From Capillidium heterosporum (Eukaryota > Entomophthoromycota > Entomophthoromycetes > Entomophthorales > Capillidiaceae), in the NCBI GenBank assembly GCA_016630905.1, contig WBMQ01000001.1, positions 1,860,001 through 1,924,000 on the forward strand: DNA of 64,000 nt, read 5' to 3'. Shown piece after piece: positions 11,566 through 24,856 of the stretch. How positions within the stretch are numbered: the stretch's first letter is position 1; each line of letters starts with the position of its first letter. The notes beneath the pieces were generated by a model, which was not told the origin of the DNA, ran no database searches, and worked only from the letters and a program-made list of their open reading frames with translations. Both the position numbers and the translations under genes were made by a program.

Positions 11566-14500
11566 ATGTCGGCCAAAGCAATCCGTGAGTTCGATGGAAA
11601 ACTAATTCTAGCCCACTGGCTGCTAAGCTCCCCCTCGGTAGTACCCTGACCTAGCAACCACATTCGTACCCCCACCCACCAAAATAGCCCAAGTCAAAGT
11701 TGAAAGTGACGATTTAGCTCATGTAACCCAGGCTCTTATTGACGCTGAGGAGAAGTTCCCCTGGTTACTAAGCACCAAGCTGGTCGCCAAACCCGATCAG
11801 TTGATAAAACGTCGTGGTAAGTCGGGTTTATTGTTACTCAACTCCGATTGGGCTCAAGTCAAGGAATGGATCCTAAAGTACGCTGGAAAGCAGGTCAAGG
11901 TAACCTATTTATTTTTGTTTGGGCTTTAATAACTGTATAAAAGGTGGATGCCGTCACTGGAACCTTAAAGTCCTTTGTAGTCGAACCTTTCATCCCTCAC
12001 AGCCAAGATACTGAACACTACATCTGCATCCAATCGGACCGTTTCGGCGATGAAATTTTGTTCACCCATGAAGGCGGTATTGACGTAGGAGATGTCGATG
12101 CCAAAGCTCAGCGACTAGCCATTCCGGTAGGTGAACAGTTCCCTTCCATTGAGACTATCAAACAGACTCTACTTAAGGATATTGCTGAAGAGAACAAGGA
12201 CGTACTTGTCAACTTCATCGTAAGGCTTTACTCGGTCTACGTCGACCTACACTTCACCTACCTCGAAATCAACCCTCTAGTCGTTATCAAAGACTCGACT
12301 GACGCCACTGCCGCTCCCCAGGTGTACTACTTGGATTTGGCCGCCAAGTTGGACCAAACCGCCGAATTTGAAGCTGGATCCAAGTGGTCAGTTGCCAGGG
12401 CAATTCTATCTTCAAGTAGCAGCCAGAATGTCGACCAAGGACCACCCATGGAGTTCCCCGCCCCTTTCGGCCGTGATCTGACTCCTGAAGAAGCTTACAT
12501 CCAAGAATTGGACGCCAAGACCGGCGCCAGTTTGAAGCTGACCGTTCTAAACAAGGACGGTAGGATCTGGACTATGGTTGCCGGTGGTGGTGCCTCCGTT
12601 GTGTACAGTGATGCCATCGCTGCCTTAGGCTACGCCTCCGAGCTTGCTAACTATGGTGAGTACTCGGGTGCCCCCAGTGAAACCCAGACCTACGAGTACG
12701 CAAAGACCATCATCGACTTGATGACCCGTTCTGAAGAAGTACACCCCGAAGGTAAGATCTTGTTCATCGGTGGTGGCATTGCCAACTTCACCAACGTCGC
12801 CGCCACCTTCAAGGGTATCATCCGTGCTCTGAAAGAATACAACCACCAACTCATCAAGCACAAGGTACGCGTATTTGTAAGACGTGCTGGCCCCAACTAC
12901 CAGGAAGGTTTAAGGGCTATCCGTCAATTAGGTGAACAGCTTGGTGTTGAGTTCCACGTTTTCGGTCCCGAAACCCACATCACTGCTATTGTACCTTTGG
13001 CTTTGAAGGGCACTCCGATTTCAGCCTACACACCCCTCAAGAACGCTACCCCCAAGACCCAAGGTGAAGCCCTTGAATCTACCGAAGAAGCCAAAGAGTC
13101 GGTGGAATCCAAGTCGTTCCGTCCTTTCACCAAAGTTACTAGATCCTTCGTATTCGGTATGCAGCCTCGTGCCGTCCAAGGTATGTTGGACTTTGACTTC
13201 ATCTGCAAGCGTAAGTCTCCTTCCGTAGCCGCCATGATCTACCCCTTCGGTGGCAACTACTTACAGAAGTTCTACTGGGGTACCAACGAGACTATGATAC
13301 CCGTCTTCACGACTTTGAAGGAAGCCATTGACCGCTTCCCCGACGTCGATACCGTCGTCAATTTCGCCTCCTGCCGTTCCGTCCACAGCTCTACCTTGGA
13401 GATGCTGGAATACAGCGACAAGATCAAATCTATAAGCATCATCGCCGAAGGTGTACCTGAGCGTCGTGCCAGAGAGATTCCTCAAGGCTGCCGAGCAGAA
13501 GAATGTTCTGATTATTGGGCCTGCCACCGTAGGTGGTATCAAGCCCGGTTGCTTCAAGATCGGTAACACCGGTGGTATGATGGACAACATTGTTGGCTCC
13601 AAGTTGCACCGCCCTGGTTCTGTTGCCTACGTCTCCAAGTCAGGAGGCATGTCCAACGAGTTGAACAACATCATCTCGCTGACAACCGACGGTGTCTACG
13701 AGGGTATCGCCATTGGTGGTGACAGGTATCCCGGATCCACCTTCATCGACCACTTGCTCCGCTTCGAACAGGACCCCGAGGTCAAGATCCTAGTACTCTT
13801 GGGTGAAGTTGGTGGAGTTGAGGAGTACAAGGTATGCCAGGCCATCAAGGAGGGCAAAATCACCAAGCCCGTTGTAGCTTGGTGTATCGGTACTTGTGCC
13901 AAGATGTTCCAGACTGACGTTCAGTTCGGCCACGCCGGTTCCATGGCCAACTCCGACTTGGAGACCGCCGATGCCAAGAATCAAGGCTTGAAGGCTGCTG
14001 GGGCTGTCGTCCCTGATACCTTCGAGGAGCTACCCGAAAAATTGAATCAAGTCTACCAGAAATTGGTTGACCAGGGTGTCATCGTCCCCAAGCCTGAACC
14101 TGAGACCCCCAAGATCCCCATTGACTACTCGTGGGCTGTCGAACTAGGTTTAGTGCGTAAGCCGGCTGCCTTTGTATCTACCATTTCCGATGATCGTGGT
14201 CAGGAGCTCTTGTACGCTGGTATGCGTATCTCCGATGTCTTCAAGGAAGATATCGGTATCGGTGGCGTACTGAGTCTGCTGTGGTTCAAGCGTAGGCTGC
14301 CACTCTACGCCTCCAAGTTCATCGAGATGGTGCTTATGTTGACGGCTGACCACGGCCCCGCTGTCTCTGGTGCCCACAACACCATCGTCACTGCTCGTGC
14401 CGGTAAGGATTTGGTATCTTCTTTGGCTTCCGGATTGTTGACCATCGGTAGCAGGTTCGGTGGTGCCTTGGACGGTGCTGCTGAAGTCTTCTCCAAGGCC

Positions 14501-15032
14501 TACGACCAAGGATTAACCCCTAGAGAGTTCGTATCCTCCATGCGCAAGCAGAACAAGCTTATTCTGGGTATCGGCCACAAAGTCAAGTCGCGCAACAACC
14601 CCGATTTACGAGTCAGCATTGTTGTTGAGTACGCCAAGAAGCACTTCCCTTCAACCCCCATCCTCGACTATGCTTTAGCTGTTGAACAGATCACTACTGC
14701 CAAAAAGGACAACCTCATCCTCAACGTCGACGGTGCCGTCGCTACCATCTTTGTAGATTTGTTAAGATATTCGGGTGCCTTCTCAGCCGAAGAAGCTGAA
14801 GAGTACATCAAGATTGGTACTTTGAACGGACTTGTTCGTCCTAGGTAGAAGTATTGGTTTCATTGGCCATTTCATCGACCAGAAGCGGCTCAAACAGGGA
14901 CTCTATAGACACCCTTGGGATGATATCTCCTACATCGATCCCGCCACTTACACTCAAAGCAACGCCAGCAACCAGTTCGATAGAGCTATGGTTGAGGCTG
15001 ACAACATCCAAGGTGTCGCTGCTCATAAATGA
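11566..15032 (+). CDS. ACL: ATP-citrate lyase, fused single-gene form, with three apparent +1 frame breaks
   Basis: It makes cytosolic acetyl-CoA and oxaloacetate from citrate, CoA and ATP. Exon 1 is 11566-11899 ([12 protein letters not shown]...) and exon 2 is 11944-15032. The N-terminal ATP-grasp half shows [30 protein letters not shown] and [10 protein letters not shown]. The CoA-ligase part shows [31 protein letters not shown] and FGHAGSMAN, whose His is the expected phosphohistidine. The citrate-synthase-like end shows [16 protein letters not shown] and [12 protein letters not shown]. Total length is about 1,139 residues, near the family size of ~1,100. Reading the whole protein requires skipping one base at three places: T11647 (CCC TGA C), about A13477 (GAG A TTC) and about G14834 (CTT G TTC). 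The rest is clean and highly conserved, so sequencing or assembly insertions, a recent pseudogene, or programmed +1 shifts are all possible. Confidence 0.9.
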
Positions 15033-15148
15033 GCTGGCATCTGTTTTTTGGTTTAATAATAAAACTTTTTCTATTTTTGTAAGCATATGCAATTTCAGTT
15101 TAAGAAACTAATGCCTTTATTACTATATCGATGTTTAAATACAATCCT

Positions 15149-18100
15149 TTACTCTTCATTGACGTACTCGTCATCGTCCCTATCTATAAAGTCGCTATCG
15201 TCGTCTGAATCGTTTGGAACTACAAACTTGGAAGTTGGTCTATGATTTGACCTCCTAGGTCGACTAACTTCCTCGTCCTCATCCACCAAACCTTCGACAA
15301 TGGTGTCTTGGGAGTTCAGAAACTTGAACTTTGTTGGGAAAATAAGTACCTTAGAAAAATATATAGATTACTTGTTCGAAAGCCAAATCTTTCAACTGGT
15401 CCTGGGGAAGGTTCAGGCTCGGGAACTTGAGTTCGGACCACGACTTCAATGGGTTGTTGATCAGCCTTGAAATTGGTTTATCGCTGAGGTCCTTGCTAAA
15501 TTGTGAAACTCTACCCACGTTGTAGGTCAGTTGTAGTTGATAGTTCAAACTGAGCAGGTAGTTAACTCCTAAGGTTGCCTTGGTAACTTCGTTTACGTCC
15601 AAGCCCTCGGTTGCTAAAAGGTAGACATTTTAGTTTTCATCAGACTAACCAAAAAGGTTACTTGAGTCAGGAGTTTCAAAGTAGTGGAATATGGCTGAGC
15701 CAGTGAATGAAAGCACGTTCTGGATACAGTTTCGTACGAATAATACCTCGTCCATCCATTTGAAATCCAGCATTATGAGGTTCTCTACAATGTACCTCAG
15801 GAAGTCCAACTCCACCTATAATCGTTGTTAAACCCATAAAACATCACATTTACCTTGAAATTGCTGGAGTAAAAGTCTATCTCGAAGTTCTCGATCATAG
15901 CTTTAAGTACCTTGTTACGTTGAACCTTCGAAGTTTGGACGCTGGAGTAGAGTAGATGGAAGTGGGCCACTGGTCCTTCCGTCTTTATTAGGTAGCCTAG
16001 AAGCAAATTTAACTTTTACAGTTGATAAATCCGCTCTTACCTTTAGGCTCTGGATTCAAAGTCTTGGCGTAGTCGTAGATGGTTCGGATGGCTTCTCTAT
16101 TTTTGGTATGGATGAAGGAGGGATGCTTGGCAGTCAGCTTCCCATATATAGTAAACGCCTTGGACTGAAGTTGATCAGCACCATGACACACTAGAGCTAG
16201 TAGGTTTGGAACACACTAAAGTAACCCAGTCAGTCAAATTGCCTATAGTGATATAGCATACCATAAGAGGATGTACGAGACCCTGTTCTAAGATCATACC
16301 GACGATTCGAAGACTCTTATCCTGGATATTCAAGTTTGTATCCAGCAGGGAAGATAGGATGGAAGGTAAACATCCTTGTATAAGTGTACTGTACAGCCTA
16401 AAAGATAGCCATTAGCTTTAAATATTAACATGCAATACTCATCGTTGAGTTCCGCCTGGCCACCGATATAGTTAATGTCCGTCTTACTATCTTTGAAAAA
16501 TTAATCTACGAAATAGTTAGAGTAATACCTTTCGTAGAGATGGTTTTATCTTTAGTGAGGAATGCGATAAACACCTCGAGTAAATTGGACTTGAGGCTAA
16601 GATCCGTCTGATTCAACAGCTCTTGGAAGACTTTATGACAGGATTCCTGCAGTAGGTATTCGGGATAAGCAGCAAGGAAGTAGCCTACGTTCAAAATATT
16701 ATAATGCTATTAACAATACCAATTACCTAAACTTTGCAAAGCAGATGCCTTTATGGACAAAAGTACATTGGACCTCAAAAAAGATAGGATAAGTTGGTAG
16801 TAGTTGTCTAAAGTCTCCTTGGTATTCAACTTTACAAGGGAAGTTTCATTTGATTTGTAGACTGGCTTGTCAATGTCACGACATAAAAGTCCGGCAATCA
16901 ACAGGAGGCGCTGTGTATTTTTTTCGGCAGTAAATTTCCCCACCGTATCAAAGGATCGCTGCTCTACCTTGAGCTTACCTATTGAAAACATTAAACATCT
17001 ATAAGTTTTAGTACAAGGTTACCGTAGCAAGACTGGTAAAGCTTGAAGACCTTTTCTTGACGTGTATTTAGTAGAATAGTAATTATACATAGGCATGGAA
17101 CTGCTTCCATCAGCACCTAAGTTCGGTTGAGCCTGGAGTAATTTCAAAAGTATTTACTATATTGGAAATCTTGCCTAAACTTGAAAGTAGAGCATCTTGA
17201 ACTCGTGTTAGGAACTTTTTGTTGGGAGACAGTTGGTTAGGCAACGCTCGGTTGTAGATCTTCAAAGCCAGGTACATGACCATCTGATCTACAGGCTTTA
17301 TCAAAAATAACAATATTAGGATACATCTCGACTTATATAATAAAAACTGAAGCTTTGATGACTTACTTCAGTGCCTGGGAACAGATAACTGTCAAGGGTA
17401 GATAGGTGCACCGGCAAAATAAGCTGTGTGGAAGCGGTAGTAAATATATCGATAACTCTCAATAGATTATTGGTAGACTCCTATATGTAGAACTGTCATT
17501 ACATGAAGTATGTCAAAAAGTTTACCTTGTCTTCAAGTTCAAGTAAAAAGTGGAACATCGCCTCTACCAGCACCTTAGCTAGAGCGAGGGTAGAGCTCCA
17601 CTTCTTTGTTTGCTCTAGTTTTAGATCGGTAGGTTTAGAAAGCACCTATATTTATACAAAGTGGAGATTAGTACTGGTAAAAGTAAACCACTTGCTTTAG
17701 TAACGAAAAAGATAGCTGGGTGTTCAGAGGAAACGTTAGCAGATAGCTTTTTAACGACTTCTTGGATAAGTATGACTCGCTCGGCGATCTGCTTCTGGAC
17801 AGTGTCATCCAGCTTTGAGAAAGAGGTATGGGGCTCATCCAATACAGTTTCCAGGTTTAAATTAGCTATGGGGGCGAACCAGATATCCTGAAGGGCACGT
17901 AGAGCCGCTTCCTATCCAAGGTGTAAGTATATATGTATAATAAAAAATAAATAGACAAATTATACCTGGACACCGTCGTCAACGGTACGACCTATCAACT
18001 TGCAGTTTATATCCACTTTCAATAAGTTGTCGGTAAGTTTAGGGTACACCGTAGATAGTAGCTTGATCACTCGCTTTCGTACAACAGTCCCGGTATCCTA

Positions 18101-21100
18101 GTATAGAAAACATTAGTTGAAGGCCTTAGAACATGGTTATGGCACCAAAATTCGATCCGACAGCATGGGGTACAACCCAGCAAAGGTGTCGGGCTGCTTG
18201 GTGACAAATCGGCTCACTACATCTAACGCAGTAGATCGTACCGAAGTTGACTGATCTTGAAGTCGCAACTTCAACGCGTCTCGTACTTCGGACTAAATTC
18301 ATCTGTCAACCTATAGCTAAGAGTATATATGCTTACGATCATAAATGCATCTGGATATACTGAAATTAAACTGCTCAGTGCCTTAATGGCTTTGGAACGA
18401 TTCGCCAACAACGGTTCTTCGAAGCACTGTAGCATCTGTATGAGCAGATGGTCAAATAGCTGACTTAAACTTAAAAATTTGGCGCGAGCTTCCCCGACCA
18501 ATACGATCCTCTGCTTGCTCTTATTCGTCAATACCCTATACGTAAATTAGCCAAAAATAGAAAGTAAAAGTACTCGTCGTTGGCCATATCCTTGGAAATT
18601 TTGCTGTTGGCCATCTGTTGAAGCCATTCGACGATTAATTCCTTGATCCATAGCTTGAACTGGACCCCCGAGTCCTCGCTATTGTAAGCGTTGCGGTACA
18701 GTTGGGTTGCCCAAAACCCAAACTCAGTCATATACATCAGGTAAGAGCTCTATGCTTTGGTAAGCTATGAAAATGTAAAATAGACTTACACTGAAGGTTT
18801 GATCGTCGGCTGTCATAGACGTCAGATAAACTACATATTCGTTATGGGCCCTCAATATAGTATTCAGTTCCTCGGGTGAAGTTTTGGCATCGAACTATAG
18901 AATGGAGTTTAGTGAAATTTATAATAATTAAAAGCAAAGCATTACTTTCCCAGAGAATTTGGCTAGTGTTGTAATATAGTCTAAAGACCCAGGAGTCTGC
19001 GGTGATAGTCTGACGTATTCATCGATTATATATTGAACATTAGGTTTCTTCATACGCGTTAGTATAGATCCTAAATAATCTATAGCCAGTCCTTTATTTG
19101 AAGGTTCAGACTTAGGGTCGCTGATCGTGGCGCACTATAGTACCACTTTAAAACTTTATCAATTATAAAAAGATTACCAGTAACTTTATGAGCGTATGGA
19201 GAAAAAGTTCAGAGGATGGCCACTCTGGATAGGTGAACAATTTCAAGTTGTCTTCAAGCATTGAATCCAATATGGTACGATAAGCGACATCAGTATCATC
19301 CTTGGCTTTGGTAGCCCTAAATTTGTTAAAAGACTGGACGACGTATAGACTAACCTAAGGATGAGAAACTGAAGCACAAGTTTGAGCATGACACTGCACT
19401 CTTCATTACATGATCTATTCTTTTCGTAGAGCTAAAATTTGTGGTTAGTTGGTAAAAGGAATCTAAAGCTACCGATTCGACTAGGGCTGAAAGCTGCTGG
19501 ATTGACAATTCAAAGTTAACAACCTTGGACTCTTGGAACGATTTATCTTGGAAAATGGCACTGCTGCTCAAGATACTACAGCTCTGGATGAGCTGCAATA
19601 TAATCGATGTAGCTCCGTGGATCATCCCCCCGTCGTTTAACCTAAATATGGAATGCAAAGTTTAAAAAGGGATGGGAAAAGTAACAATGTTTACTTGAAG
19701 TTGAAACCCTGTTTATCTTGAGGTAGCTTGGCTAGAGACGTCAAGATATCTTCCAGTATAGGATACCGCTGCTCGATGTTTTTTATAAAATTCTAAATCA
19801 AAACTGATTAAATAAGGAAATAAGTGAAACAAAACCTGCTGCAACAAGGAAAAAAATGTCCGTTTAATGTTGGTATCTAGGCCAATCGACACATGCTGAT
19901 ACTGGTTGAGCTTTAGGAACAGGACCGTTATACATAGGTCGACGATGGCGTTGATAACGGTTACTGCTAGATCTACCTTTTCAATAGTCGCTGTCAGCAG
20001 CTGTGCTACGTACGAGGAAGCGGACAGCAAAGTTACAATAAACTTGGTATGTTTCTCCAAAGGATGTACCGTTGCGACATTAGTTTTTGAGGTAGCTGTA
20101 GAATGCGTCAAAGCTAGGAACGCAACTATTGTGTTGATGATATGGTGCCTAATAAGGGTAATAATACTGATGATGATGTCCTCGTTACAAAGGAAAATAT
20201 TTTGATCCAAAAATTTAGTTAGGAGTAGTACTACCTGAGCGGCCTGGAGACCAGTTTCGACTTTCATTAGGTTATTTTGAATCACCTCAGGCTCGTTGAA
20301 GCCTTCTTCCATTCCCAAAACAGCAAGGAGTTCGCAACTACGTATAGTGTTGTGGAGCATCTTAAAAACACTGGAGATAGTATCTATGGCTATTTCATCT
20401 AAACTTTGGAATACATCCAGTTTCTGCAGTTGGTAGCGGCATTGTTGTAACGCTGTAAAGCTCAGTAGCTTACTGTCGTTAACAAGGTAAACTAGATCTC
20501 CATCCTTTTTGATAAAGTCGGTTGTCGTTTCTTTAGCTTTAAACTGGCTTAAGGTCTCCAAATAATCTTCCAGATGTTGTAAATTTTCTGTTGTTAATAA
20601 AAATAACAAATTTAGTGCACGTTAAGTAAAAAGAATCTTACGTTTTCTAATCTCCATTTCGGTAAACTCAGTCCTCTTTCCTTGGGCATCGACCTGTGCT
20701 TCATTACCTCTTTCAATTTTTTTGGGTGGTTGGGTTTCTTTATAAGATAGATTACAAAAACGTTAGAATGTATATATGTACCTTTTAAGTCTTTAACCAT
20801 GGGCTCTTTTCCTTGTCATGTTCGTAAGCTCTAGTAAATAATGATAAAAGTACTTGGTATATAGTTGGAAAAAGGAAGGAAGTCGGGATGTTTATCGATA
20901 TGTTCAAACAGCTGTCTATAAGGCTCCATGTTCTTGAAAATTAGCTCTTCTTTGTTGAATTGGGTTTCAAAGCCGGGTTCAATGTCTTATTGAATAGAAA
21001 TTAGAAAAGACAAAGTTGCCAAGTACCTGGGTTTAGGTGCTTAAAATAATGGCTACAGGACCTTAGGACTGTCTGGCTGAACTGCGACAACTCCTTTATA

Positions 21101-21482
21101 GATTCTTGTTGCATATCATCTTTGCTGGTATATACTACATTTTGAGGCTTGAGTTTAGTGCTGAAAGGTTTAGTTGATTGATCATTGGCATAACTTACAT
21201 GTAGCTGATATCGCAATGATTTAACCAATTGCCCACTGTCTTCCTCCTATCTTCATTGATAAATTGTTGGTTGAAGGTAAGCTAAATCTTCGTCTTCTAG
21301 CTCATTAATTCGGTGCAGCGATTCGGTTTCCACTTGTATTTTTGGGATAATGTAGTTGACTAGATGACGAAATTGTAAATTTAAAAAACTAGTGTATTTT
21401 TTATAAAGCTACCTTCTTCGGGCGTACTTAAAGCATTGAAGACCCAAGATTTAAGGTCCAGGTTGGTTTGTCTGCCGTCCAT
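15149..21482 (-). CDS. SCC2: Sister chromatid cohesion loader Scc2 / Mis4 / Nipped-B (NIPBL) family
   Basis: With its partner Scc4 the family loads cohesin onto chromosomes. The gene spans 6.3 kb and is cut by many introns of 40-55 bp (20 or more), giving an estimated 1,700-1,800 residues. The start is ATG at 21482-21480 (MDGRQTNLDLKSWVFNAL), the first in-frame ATG after upstream stops. The most diagnostic region is at about 18.5-18.0 kb, where HEAT-like repeats read QDQSTSVRSTALDVVSRFV, LYPMLSDRIL and then VVRKRVIKLLSTVYPKL, closely matching the NIPBL segment with SVRKRVIKI. The C-terminus (15,350-15,149) is acidic and disordered: SKFVVPNDSDDDSDFIDRD, ending NEE-stop. It converges with ACL, the stops being about 120 bp apart. 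Individual exon limits are not all fixed; clear coding blocks include 20609-19713, 19658-19350, 18531-18350 and 16991-16730. Confidence 0.85.
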
Positions 21483-22981
21483 TCTTGTTTAGTTTATGTA
21501 GTTCTACGGATGTGTTTGTAAGTCATAAAGCAAAGGAAATTTGGCTTTGGTATTTTCCAAAGTTTGAAATTTGACAAGCTTATTAAAATAATCAGAAACA
21601 TTTGCATAGTTTTAGAAAATAACTTGGCATATTTTGCAAGTATGCTTCTAAAAAGTGTACCAATTTTAAAAAAATTGGGAAGCATTGAGCCGTTTCTGTG
21701 GGTGCTGTAGACGGATGAAAATCGTCACTTGCGCTGAGGGTTAGGAAATTGAGATAGCTTACCAAACTTACATCTTGCCACCGTTGCTTATTTTACATAT
21801 GGAAGTCTTATAGTATAGTCTCTAGTTAAACTGTAACCCTTGCATGCTATTCCATTAGATTACAAAAGCCTAATAAACCAATCTAAAACTTCAGCTTTGT
21901 TACAGTTTTCGACTCTGAAGTTTAGTGAACTATAATCACTATCAGAAATACTTTTAAAATTACCTCCGTTCCTACAGCTCTGTACTAATCAGCTAGTACC
22001 TTTCAAAATTCTAGGATCTAGCGTCAATACTATTCTATGAGCCACCTGTAACAGGCGGCACTAATATTAGTAACTGTCTAGTTTACTTTGATGACCCATC
22101 CTTCAACTGCTAGTGTGTAATACGAGGCAAGGCTACCAAAACCTGGGAGGCTTGAGTTTCAACTTACTCATGACTTGTGGTATCAAAGCATTGATAAGTT
22201 TAAGTTTTCATAAAAGTGATTGGAATACTAGCTTCCTATCTTAGAATAGTCAGTGGAATTTCCTAGCTTCAGGAACTTAGAGATCGATGCTTTAGCTATC
22301 TTTTCTTTAAAGTTGATTCTAAATAGAGCTTATACGCATCTCTTTTAAACCTAGCACCTAGGTATTAACTACTGATTTGATGCTATAGAGATTTTCTTTC
22401 CTTATAAATGTTCCAAAGTGGATTCTATTTGTTAATGTAGCTCGAATAATTGTAGGAAATCTACTTTATAGGTGAAGGTGCACATATCACCATACTCTTA
22501 AGTAACTAGCCTATGACTAGCAGTATACATCCTTATTGGAATATCCTTTCAATTCATACCAGTTATTTTGGACTACTTTGTAGCTGGACTTAATATATGT
22601 AGCAATATATATGCTGAATAATATGCAATTTGGCCTAAGCTTATATTTCCTTTAAAATACAGCACTCTGTTCCAATAAATACACGTAAACTTTACAATTT
22701 AAGTTATAAATATCCGTATACTTTATTGAAACAGCTAGTATATTTCTCTGGATACAATTCTGCTACAAATCCACCTGCAAACCAGCAAGTAATTTCCATA
22801 CCTACTGCAAAAGATCAAATGACCAATGATTTGCCTCAAAAGTTCAATCTGATCAAAAGTATATTGATTCTCGAATAAACAACGAAACTACAGATTATTG
22901 GATCCTATTGGCTGAAATTGTTATGTCGGGTCAAGCTTTCCTTCCTAATTACAAACTTTTTTGTTTTAATTTACCTTTAAG
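21483..22981. other. Divergent intergenic region between SCC2 and ATP7
   Basis: About 1.5 kb that must carry both promoters. I see no convincing ORF, RNA gene or known repeat. A 63-codon minus ORF (21494-21685) lies just upstream of the SCC2 start and is probably chance. Confidence 0.4.
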
Positions 22982-23591
22982 ATGTCCGCCGTCAGCCGTA
23001 TCAATTGGGGCAAATTAGCTTCAGCCGTCGCCACCAAGCAACAGACCCAGGCCTCCCTCAGTGCCTTCCGCAAGCAATATGAAGATTTGCGACGCCAGCT
23101 GTCCGTCTTGGAAGATGGCAAAGTTACCGTTGACTTCCAAGCTTACCGTAAAGTTTTGAACAACCAGAAGGTCATTGATCAGTTGGAAGCTACTGCCAAA
23201 AAGTTCAAGCCTGTCGCTTATAACTTAGCTGCCCAGCAGAAGATCATTGAAGCTTTTGAATCTAAGGCTGTAAGTTCTTTTTGCTTCTGCTTACTTTGCT
23301 TTGCTTACTTTTTTGTTTTTAGATTGAGAAGGCTCAGGCCGCTACCCAGCAGATTGAAAGTGAAGTTTCTTCCCTTAAGGACACTTTGAAGAACATTGAG
23401 TTGGCTCGCCCCGTCGAAGATCTTAGCGTAAGATTTTTGGAATGTTTACTTTTTGACTAAATATTATGTAGATCGATGATGTCACCAATGCCATCCCCGA
23501 AATTGACCAAAAGGTTGAAAGTATGCTCAAGAAGGGTCAGTGGTCCGTACCCGGATACGCTGACCGCGTCGGTAACATTGGTTTCTTCTAA
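22982..23591 (+). CDS. ATP7: Mitochondrial F1Fo ATP synthase subunit d (stator)
   Basis: Three exons join cleanly in frame: 22982-23269, 23323-23427 and 23472-23591. The introns (53 and 44 bp) are pyrimidine-rich before the AG. The product is 170 residues; the family is about 160-175. It starts MSAVSRINWGKLASAVATK, matching the conserved N-terminus of fungal subunit d, followed by the long helical region with FRKQYEDLRRQLSVLED and VDFQAYRKVLNNQKVID. It ends WSVPGYADRVGNIGFF. The protein is part of the peripheral stalk on the matrix side of the inner membrane. No long cleavable presequence is evident, as is usual for this subunit. Codon use is C-ending-rich, like ACL, consistent with high expression. 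Confidence 0.93.
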
Positions 23592-24499
23592 GCGTTTACC
23601 TTTTGTACTGCAAATTGTTTCGATTAAACCGAATCTTTTCCATTTAGGTATTTTTTAGTATTCTATTATTAATGGCTTTTACCATTTTCATTAAGGATAT
23701 TTGGGTTATATTGTATTTTGATGAAATATTGTCAATGAGTATAGTTACTTTGCCTATTTTTTATTTTTAATATATGCATTGAATAACTAAAGAGCTTTTA
23801 TTTTTAAATTGATTATTAATGTTTATTTATGATATAGCAGCTTTTTAGGCTGAGGTAACTATTTATCTATTTTACCAAATAGATACTATAACTTTATAAA
23901 TATTATATTGCTACAATTTAGAATAATAAAACTTATATTTAAAAAATAACTAAAGCTATAACATTACTAAATATAAATTATTTATTAAAATTATTTTATA
24001 TAGCTATTTTTTCTAATAATATAATTTTCTTTATTTATAGCTATTTTTTTAAAATAATATATTTTGCTTTCTAATTATTGTTACTTTTAATAATTTGATT
24101 ATATTTTTTACTTTTACTAATTTTTTAGCTTATTAATATTATAGTACTATACTAATCCTAGTTGTTACAATTTTTACTATTAGATTATAAATCTATTCTA
24201 CTCTTTTAGATTTTAATTAACTATTTTAATACTTTTTTAATTATTATTTTAAAGTTTATATAATTAGTAGTATAGCACTTAATTTAAAAATTCTAATAGT
24301 ATTATACTATTAATTATTTAATAAAAAAGATAATTTATATTAAATTTAACTATTATAAAATAGTAAAGATATTTAAACTTAATAACTGCTACTAAAATAT
24401 TTATTTTAATAATGTTTCACCTTATTATTTATAGTTAATACTTATTTTTTAATTTTACTTTTAGCTATAGCTACTAGCTTAAACTTTTAGTTAAATAAA
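23592..24499. other. AT-rich transition zone downstream of ATP7
   Basis: The first part is the ATP7 3' UTR. From about 23.75 kb the sequence becomes extremely AT-rich and is dominated by TA dinucleotides. The part around 24160-24430 looks like a degraded reverse-strand piece of family C (for example TTGTTACAATTTTTAC, then a later AAAATGCTACTAAA-like segment), but it is too eroded to place exactly. Confidence 0.4.
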
Positions 24500-24856
24500 T
24501 GTAGAAAAGTCTTTTTAGAAATGCTAGACTAGGCTTAAAATAAGCTAATATAGTAGTAATTATACTAATAAAACTAAAGAAATTTAACATTATTGCTTTA
24601 ATAGCTAATACTTTAGTAATAATCTAAATCTAAAGTCAATTTATAAAAATAAATAAGGCTAAGAAGGGTAGTAATATTCATTGGATTTTAATACTTAATC
24701 CTATCTAATTAACTCTAATTCTAATTTTAAGCAATTTTAATCTAATACTATTTTGTAAATTCTAAGCTATCCTTGATCTAACAATATTTTATATATTAAC
24801 TTTAAGCTATTTTAAGTTGGCAATATTCTAGTCTAACTTTTAACTAATTTAATAGT

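Noticed and set aside
11640-11656. A 17-bp mini-intron (GTACCC...TAG type) to explain the first ACL frame break
   Set aside because: Removing the GT...AG segments available here does not restore the conserved PPPTK frame, and the length is far below the 40-55 bp introns of this genome.
13451-14848. Separate second ACL subunit gene
   Set aside because: There is no intergenic space, terminator or start; the frame changes within a conserved stretch, and protein similarity is continuous across it.
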